Source of the DNA: Heterobilharzia americana
Lineage: Eukaryota > Platyhelminthes > Trematoda > Strigeidida > Schistosomatidae
DNA: 64,000 nt
Direction of reading: 5' to 3'
Assembly (NCBI GenBank): GCA_944470555.2
Contig: OX104127.1
Location: 53,719,640 to 53,783,639 of the forward strand
Each line of letters begins with the position of its first letter. The stretch's first letter is position 1. The translations under genes were made by a program, and so were the position numbers. The notes beneath the pieces were generated by a model. That model was not told the origin of the DNA and made no database searches. It saw only the letters and a program-made list of their open reading frames with translations. Of this stretch, positions 49,601 through 59,500 are shown piece by piece.

Positions 49601-52600
49601 AAACTCTAATTTACCTAGATTTCATGATTATTGACATTAGTCTACAAGGTGTATGTAAAACCTCAAAAGAACTGATATCCCTTCAAAAATTCGAGCTAAC
49701 TTGACCCGATGTTGCAGTCAGTTACCTTGCCACTGAGCTATTCAGCTGTGAATGACCTCCTGTATAACTTGAATAAATACACTGACTGTTCACTACAGAT
49801 TAATAGATTTAATATGGTCTCGATTGGCTTTCGCCAACCCACTTCATCTGTGGCGCCGCCATGATAATCCGATTGTCAGTTGAGGCTCGAGTGCACTGTG
49901 CTGCAGTTATCTCTGTTATAGGTAAAGGACATGAGAAGACTTCCGGTGTGTGACCATCGTTGCCTTCACAGTTTAGACGGGATGTCATGACGTCATCTCA
50001 TGAGTATTGCAGAAGTTAGGTGTAAAGTTTTAGGGAGGAGGAGGAAAGTTAGTTAATAAGCCTTTGAACTTTCGTTGACTGAGATGACTGGGAAATGTGT
50101 TATGCGTGCCTAGTCACCGTCTGCTCTGTCACACAATGTGGGCTGAACTAGGTTTTGACCTGAAAAAGGTTTGAGGTGGCCAGTACTGGAAGTCGTTGAC
50201 TGTTGGTCTGAGGTACGTAGGGAGAAACCAGTGGTTGGAAACTCTAGATGATATGGCTCAGAATCGATGTCACAAGTGCAGATGTATGCATACTTTATCT
50301 TCATTTTATACGCCATAATGAATCCAACATTTCTCCTTTCTTTCTTTTACTACTTTCTACTGCTTTTTGATTGATTGTTCTCTCTTTCCTCATCTTTTTA
50401 TCTTACCGCTTTATAACTTACTTGAACCGCCTGGTCCTAGGCTGGTATTGACTGGTTGATTGAGTCGTGAGTGCGGACGAGATTCTATCAGGTGCTCTGT
50501 ACTATGATCTCCATGCAAGGAGACTCTTAATTACGGTGTACTTTGATTGGTGTTAGATGGTTTGAGGCAATTTTCAAGAATACTTATCTGAAATAGGTAG
50601 TTTTGAGTCTTGCTAGCAGTTTTCAGCAAGTCATATATGGGAGCTTTTGTATATGTACTCATAGGTATGGCCTTTTCGTATCTAATTCAGAAATTCATTT
50701 ATTTCTTCTGTGAACCGATTCCAAAAGATCAAGTGAATATGATCTTCTCTAAGTTAGAGTTTTTCAGACTAACGATTACACGAGTGATTCTTATTAGAGG
50801 TCAGACATTCCACTTTTAGTGAAACTAATTTGGAAATGTCATTTACTCGTTACTATAGAAGTCCTAATAAGAGAGGACATTCAGTGTTGTTATTAAACCT
50901 TTCTACTAAAACTATACCATTCTAACTGAATTAAATTTATAGCTGTACGCTGTGTATCAGTATGTCGTAACTATCTGAAACACTTTTAAGACAAAAGGTT
51001 TGTATAAACATGAAAAACTTGGAACTTCTGAAGCTTTTCTACTTTTGAAACATCTTTATGATTCTGATTGCAGTTGAGCAAGACATTTTGCTGATAAATT
51101 GCCCCACAAACATTTTTTTGAAACCATTCAACAACCATATGAAGACGCCACATACCAAGTGATCCACAATGAAAGGCTCAGAGTTTCTTTTGTAGTGACG
51201 AAAGGAGTAAGACTAGGCTACCTACTATCACCCATGATATTCCTGATTGTGGTAGACTGGATCATGCAACAAATAGTGAGGAGTGAGAAGATGGGGATAC
51301 GCTGTTTGACTGGGGAAAAGACTCTAGAAGATTTGGATTTCGCCCGTGACGACTTATGTCTTATGTCTTGTGGCACAAACTCGGAGATCTTCATGTGTAA
51401 ACTAAGAAGTTGACAGAAGAGGCAAGGCAGGGCAGGAAGCGAAGATGGGACTTCAAGTGAATGTCGAGAAGACAGAGGTGATGAAGATGCCCAACCAACG
51501 CAACCAACAACAACAACAACACCGACAAGCAACAAGCTCCAATCACCATCAATAGGAGAAACTTGAAGGAAGTAGTCTCTTTCAACTACACCTACACCTA
51601 ATTAGGCGAGGTAGCATCGTTTCAATTACAGGGTGCACAGACACAGACGAGGAAGTCGAAGCCACCCAGGATCGAAAAGACAGCAAGACAGGCATTCCTG
51701 CATTAACCTGAAACGAGTGTGTAGATCTTGTGCTCTGCACTCAGCATAAAGCGTGAATAACATCCAGATTTTCAACAGTAAGTCAGTGCTTCAATGTGAT
51801 GGTTGAGAGACTTGGTGCGTCACAAAAGCATTTCCAACAAAGTACAGATATTCATCAACAACTGCTGCCTACTCTGGTTCTTTACTGAAGCTCAGATAGC
51901 CGGAAGGAATAATAAGAATAAGCAAGGAGAAACTCTGGCTGGCTTTGCGACGAACCAAAGAAGCAAGAACCTGTTGCTCAGAAAATATGCACTGGAAGGA
52001 GGTGGAGATGGATTGGATTGGAATGGAATGGGGTGGGTATGGACTGAGAAGACCGAATGGGCACATCACGTGCCAATCCAGGCACTCGAGTGGAACCCAG
52101 ATGGTAAACGACTAGGTGGGCGTCCGAGGTGAGGATAACGTGGAGGATATGGTGTGAAGAAGAAATGAGAGGTTGTGGGCAGTGGTGGAGCCAGGTTGAA
52201 AAGATTGCAGAGAAGAGAGTGTAATGGAGACGTGCTACTGAATCCCTATGTTCCTCTCGCAACCCAGGGTATAAATAATATAATAATAAAGGATACTAAG
52301 AGTTCCTGTGTTTAACTTATCGAAATAGAAACTTGTCTGGCTGGCCCAATCAAGACTTCTCATGCTAATCTAATGTGACCACGATAAAGCAATAGTAACT
52401 TGTCGAGAATTTACATAGCAGTTAGGTAAAACTTTTGATGATCAAAGTCAAGTAAAAATCCAGTCATCATGCAGGTAACCAAGTGATCTATGGTTCGAAT
52501 CCTGCGGCCTGCGATCCAAACTTTCATTTCACCCTTAGTCATCATCTGGTATCAATAAATATTCAGATAATATCGAAACATTCGCATAAGAGCCCTTATA

Positions 52601-55600
52601 TCAACACAATTCAATCTATTTGGTTCAGTACAACATTATAAATAGGCTTTATTATTATTTTTATTATTTGTCCCTTGGGTTCCTAGTGCAAGATAGGGAT
52701 TCAGTAGCACATCTACATTACACTCTGTTCTCTGAAATCTTTTGAGCCTGGTTCCAAGACAGCCCACAATCTCTCATTTCTTTCTCACATCATCTCCTCC
52801 ATGTCACCGTTGCCTCGGACACCCAACTCATTGTTTCCCAATTGGATTCCACTCCAGGGCCTGGCCTGGCGCATAATATCCCCAATCGGCTTTCTCAGTG
52901 CATGCCCAACCCATCTCCACTTCCTTTCAGTGCATATTTGTTGGGCTTATAAGCTTATAAATAAGCGTAGAATGAATTTTTGAACAAAATGATCAAATTT
53001 AAGACTTGGTAATATTTCGAGCAAAATTACTGTTGGTGATCAAATCAATGATCAGAATCATATATTTCTGAAAGATGTGATCCCTATCGATATTTTGCTC
53101 CATTGATTCTAATAAATTCTTTTGTAAATGATATTCGAACATTGAAATTTGTGCATCCATTTACGGATTTTCATTATATACTAACTGAAACGAATTGACT
53201 TAATCTCACAATGTTTACTGTTCACGTACAGTAATGATGGGCAGTGACTAGCAATGGAATACAGGATGCGCATTTCGTCCTAATTGGGACTCATCAGCTG
53301 GATGTACCTGCTGGCTCCCAGTGAGTGATGTTGTTCCCACCAGGATTTGGACTCGGGAGCGATAGCTTAAAACGTAAGAGCGTTATCTACTACACCACCA
53401 AGACACGATAGCCACTTCTTGCTTGTATGACACCGTCGTTGATTGGACCGAATTGATCAGTCTCTGTTGGTATATGGGCTCCTATGCGGATCCCTCGATA
53501 TTGCCTGTGTTTTAATTATGTATAGTAACGATAACGCTCTGGTGTTTGAAGCTATCGCTCCCGGGTCCAAATCCAAGTGGGAACAACATCACTCACTGGG
53601 AGCCAGCAGGTACATCCAGCTGATGATTCCAAATTAGGACGAAATGCGCATCCTGTATTCCATTGCTAGCCACTGCCCATCATTACTATACATAAGTAAA
53701 AGACAGGCAATATCGAGGCATCCCCACAGTAGCTCATATGCCAACAGAGACTGATCAAGTCAGTCCAATCAACGACGGTGTCATACAAGCAATAACATTA
53801 AGACTTTACTGTTCATAGTTTAGTAAAATTTTCTTGTGTATTGGAATAGGTCTACTTCAGTCAAGAATAGCCACACTATATGACATCAAGATCATTTACT
53901 TCGAATATTCGTATCAGTTATGCATGCAATAAGTTTGTTAGTCTTTCAGTTAAATCTATACCGTATATCTGAACTGATTTTTCAATATATTAATTGATTA
54001 TCTTTCTGTTTTTCTTTTCTTATTGTTTTTTACTACATTCACAGTAATTTACCCCAGATTTCCATAATGACAATCAACTTATTCAGACAGGGAAACTCTA
54101 TCAAAGATAAACGACAAAGAAGTAGAAGTCAGAATCAATTTATAGGTATGTGTATCGTGTGGCTTAATAATAATAATAATGATAACAGTAATAATAATAA
54201 TGTATTCTTAAGCATACTGCTCAAACTTGGTATATTGTCCTTTGAATAGCCTCTATACTAGAATTTCTTGGAAAGGTATCTATAAATACCTTCTTTTGTA
54301 GTTAGCCATACACTCTGAGCAAAACATAAACAATACAGTAGTCATAATTCAGCAACGAAGCTAGTTTACCGGTTTCATATATACCATAGTCATTTATAAA
54401 CACTAGACCTAGTGTGTTTTCATAACGAGTAGAAAGGTGTTAACCAGTTTTTCATGATCCAATGATACAAGGAAACTATGCTCATATGAATTAAAATCTT
54501 TATAGACTATGATAAAACATTACTCAAAATCTGAGCAGGATAATTTAGTGAATTCGTCAGCAAACATTTATAAATCTGAGAAACGTGAGTTAAGTGTGAC
54601 ATAAATATGTAAATATATTTATATTTAGGACGATATTTACTGATTAGCAGTCAATCTTGGTGTCGGAGAAGCTAGTTGGAGGTGGACTAATTTGTATTGA
54701 TGAATACTGCTTCACTACCATCACATTTCTTCTTGGAAATACATCAATCTTATTGAAATAACTTGAAACCATTTAAGAAGTCATCATTGTTTCTTGCAGT
54801 ATTATTACACCAGTCTTAGGATGAATATTCGTGGACAAGAGCGAGCTAAAATAACCAACTTTCGTTTGTAAAAACCTGCAATTTGTGTAAAGTATTTTCA
54901 GAATCGTCATTTGAACTACAGTGCCCATTGTCATCCACCATGGTACTCTTACTAAATTCCAGGGCAATAGATTGTAACTATTTTTAAAATGCGCGGGAGC
55001 ATATAATACGATTAGAAGATATGACTGAATGATTAAAACAATATAGAAAGGAAAATTTTGTCTGATTCTATTCCATGGGTTAAATAAAGTAGTTCAAAGT
55101 TCAAGCGGGCTACTGCATTAGTATCCTCAGTAAACTTGAGTTGTTTCCCGTAGTTTAATTTCGTGTGAAAAACTTCTATAAACTGTTTTGATTTGATTTC
55201 TAACGTGCCACATCAAATGGTAGTGTATACCCACATCTTTAACAGATGCATTTCAGACACAGGTCTTCACTCTTCCTGAGATACTTAGGAAATAACTTTG
55301 TAGCAATATTATCGTTATTATTATTTGTCCCTTGGGTTCCTAGAGGAACATAGGGATTCAGTAGCACTTCTCCATCCCACTCTCTTCTCTGAAATCTTTT
55401 CAACCCGGCTCCACGACAGCCCACAAGCTCTCATTTCGTCCTCACACCATATCCTCCATGTCATTCTCACCTCGGATGCCCAACTCATCGTTTCCCATCT
55501 GAGTTCCACTCGATGACCTGGCCTGGCGCATGGTGTCCCCGAATGGTCTTCTCAGTGTATGCCCATTCCAGTCCATCTCCACTTCCTTCCAGTGCATATG

Positions 55601-56488
55601 TGTTGAGCGATAGGTTCTTGGTTGGTTCGCTGCCAGCCAGAGTTCTTTGTTGCTTATTCGTCAGTAGCTGATTGGTCAATACAAAGTCATCAAACGGGAT
55701 CAATGAAATCACAAGGTGATAACGGCCAGAACACCAAGGTCTTCACGATCACGGAAAATTGCTTACAGGATAACAGGATGATTACGACCTAGGTAAAATT
55801 ACAAATTGAATGTATCTCTTTTGGATGTAAAGATCAGGTTTGAACCTATGGATTGCCAAAGCCTCTGCTGTATTGCAGTAGGAAATACGTACTCCCTTCA
55901 AAATGTTTGATTTCACCTTATAAATGGCCGTCAAAGAAAATTCTCATGGAGCAATGTGACCAGAGTTAACCAAATGCTTAATAATCGAGTTGTTAATGGC
56001 TTTACACTCTCCTTTAAACAGCCACACAGGATAGTTTTCGGAGATGTGTTTGTATAGAACAGCACCACAAGAGTTATTTCTAAGAGATAAATGAATTTGA
56101 TAACAACAGCAACAACTTAGAAACATGTCAATTGTTTGATGAGCTTTTCACCTAAATACCATACTTCATGTTATGTAACAGTCCTAATACTGATTGGTTT
56201 TCTGTATGTAGTTGAGTTGAAGAATAGGCTTAACTGAACAAGTAAGCAACTTACCACTTGCCAATACATTTGTAATTAATTAGAGACTTAGGTAGAAGTT
56301 TATGAATAAACGCTTTCCACATGCTTTACAACTGTATATTTGCTCATTGGATCAGACTTAGGTTACATTCACTTAAAAAGTATGCATAAGTATATCTTGA
56401 CCAACATTGTGTGACTGCGTTGATGACAATAATTGGCTTGTTTAATGAAATTTATGTTCATCATGATGGAAAATTTTAGAAAAACATG

Positions 56489-56533
<45 letters not shown>

Positions 56534-59500
56534 TTACAGTTTGAATTACACACATCAACTAGTATAACCTTCGATAATTCCTACGGCTGTTTATCTCCAA
56601 AATCGTTCTGAACACCTAAAAGGCTAGTTATCCTTTTTTTGTTGTCGTGGCCAGTATTATCACTAATCAAACACGGTTAACAGTGGAATTGATTAGATTC
56701 TCCGAAGTTGGATGCTAAATAGATAGTTATTATTTATTATTTTGTATTATTTTCCCCTTGGGTTCCTAGTAGAACATAGGGCTTCAGTAGTATGCCTCCA
56801 TTGGACTCTATTCTCTGCAGTCTTTCGAACCTGGCTCCAAGAGGTTTATGCGTAGATTAATTTACTGAATCAGATGAAACTATGTATATCACTTGTGAAA
56901 TCTTTATGAATTGCTTATTTTCCATTAGTCATTCACTCTTGTTTGAGTGAATCTTCAGTCACAGACTCAAATGAAAGTGTAACCTGACTCTAGGATATCT
57001 ACGTCTCATAATGTCCGTCGACAAAGTGTATAAACCATGATTTACGAGTCTCTTGTTTAAATGCCTCCGCAGTTAAAATGTTCTATATTCAGTGTTTACA
57101 AACAGATTACCGGGATTCAATTTATTATGAAGTATTGTTCATGCATCAATAGAGAAAACAATTCTTACTGTAAGAACATATTTTAGATTCTAACTAAGTT
57201 GTAGGGACTTTCTGAACCGAATACAGATGGTGAATTCACTAAAAGAATATCCAATGATATAAGGTTAACCAGAAGACTATATTCTAGATGAATAGTACGC
57301 CAAACATACAGGTTTTTTGCAGTCGATTAATCAATCCAGGGCTTAATGAGATAGAACTAAGCGTAACCAGGAGAACATCTGCAAATATTAACTTTGGTAG
57401 ACCTTGGCTTGATAAAAATAAACGTCCTCTAATTACTGCTAACCATAAAGTGAGTGGGAGTGTTATTGACACCAGTATAGGAACCCAATAAAGCAACAGG
57501 AAACTATAAGTATCAGAAAGCAACAAGTGGTGACCCTCGTGCCCTAGTGGCCTAGTGAATAACACCTTGACATTTGATGCCATGAGTACTTTGTTCCGAT
57601 CTCAGTGGGGAAAGAATCACTCACCGGGATAGAGATACATCTAGATGATGAGTCCTGAACAGGATGAAACATGCCTCTTAGGTTCCACTGGTGGTAGTCA
57701 CCATAAATCAATACAGTTGAATAATGTCAAATTCACTTCGAAAAAGGACTAAGTTAAAATTTAGTAAGATTCTAGGAAGAAAACAGGCTATATTCACACA
57801 CTATAAATATGTTGGTTATGAAGCGATTTCTTAAAATTACTACTGTATAATTAATGAAATCTTTAACTCTATGCATTTCAATTATATGTCTATGAAAATT
57901 TGAAAAGCAATTAAAATCGGAAGGAAAAACAGATTTAAAACAACTTAGTCGATAGTGAAAATTAATTCAAGGGGGAAGATTTAGTTAACAAATGGGTTAT
58001 AAAATCCATTTTCATATCGACTATAAAGTAAGGGATATGAATTAAACTGCAATCGATAGCAGAGACTTACTACTAACAGGGTTTGTCAGCTTTAAGTATA
58101 TAGTGTACATGACTGAAGGTTATCTGTAGCATATCCTCAAGAATCTTGACAGAACTGATATCATTCCTGAGATTCAAACTTGCGTCACCCAATGCTGCAG
58201 TTAGAGACATTACCACTGAGGCATTCCACCCACGATTTACTGCCTTTAGGAGTGAATTACGTATATTAGTCGGTCACTGGAGGGTAACCATTTTCATGTC
58301 ATCTAATCCTGAGTACTGATCAAATGCTCTGGATCATTTGGTGGCCACACTATAAAATGACCAATAGAATCCGGACAACATATAAAACTGCTTACTTCTC
58401 AGTGAACGATCAATATATATGCAGTATGTAAAGGACCACTACAGGCGGCGGCACAGACGAAGATGTCAAAACCAGAATCGGAAAAGCAAGACAGACTCTC
58501 ATTAACCTGAAATCAGTGTGGAGATCGACTGCACTCAACACAAAGAACAAGATCCGGATTTGCAACACTAATGTCAAGTCAGTGCTTCTATATAGTTCAG
58601 AAACTTGGCGCGTCACGAAAACCACTTCCAACAAACTACACACATTCATCAACAACTGCCTACACTTGCTCGTTGCTGAAGATGAGATGGCCAGAATAAG
58701 CAGCAAGGAAATCTGGCTGGTGACGAACCAACCAAGAACCTATCACGCAAAAAATATGCATTGGAAGGAAGTGGAGATGGACTGGACATGCACTGAGAAG
58801 ACCGACTGGGGACATCACGTGCCAGTCCAGGTCATCGAGTGGAACCCAGATGGGAAACGAAGAGTTGGGCGTCCGAGGTGAATGTGACGTGGAGGAGATG
58901 ATGTAAGGAAGAAATGAAAGCTTCTGAGCAGTCATGGAGCCAGTCTGAAAAGACTGCAGAGAAGAGAGTGTAGTGGAGGCGTGCTACTGAAGGTGTATGT
59001 TCCATTAGGAACCCAAGGGGAAAATAATATATGATAATAATAATGTAAGAGACCAGGTCTATATACATTTTATATGCCTCATCTCTCGGTATTGCGACCA
59101 AATATATTACAGATTATGTTGTCCCCTAACAGCATCTGGATACGAATCGGAGTTGCTAGTTCTCGTTTTCGATAAACTATTTTCTTGTTCTACAAGTGTT
59201 TTTTGTAGTAATATTTATTATCTTTCTATCGAATATTTTTAAGTGATTTTTGAAATTATTTTATGCAAAACATATTACTTTTAAAGAAAATGAGTAGTAA
59301 AGTTTTTATATTTCATAACACAGCCTATGTTACTGTTCCATTGAATGATGATTCAATACAATGCGAAGTTCAACAATGGTTCACAATGCAACCTCCACAG
59401 CTTAATCCGAATTTAAATTATCTTGAAAGTCTACAAGTTAGTCATCAACATCATCAATTACAACAACAGAATGATATAAATCAATCTAAAGCAATGAATT

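Noticed and set aside
52801..52983. Plus-strand frame over 52.8-52.98 kb
   Set aside because: Antisense of an RTE family A C-terminus.
59263..59323. ATG at 59263 as a gene start
   Set aside because: Family homology begins at AYVTVPL, just after an AG acceptor whose phase fits the preceding exon; the ATG part is intron.
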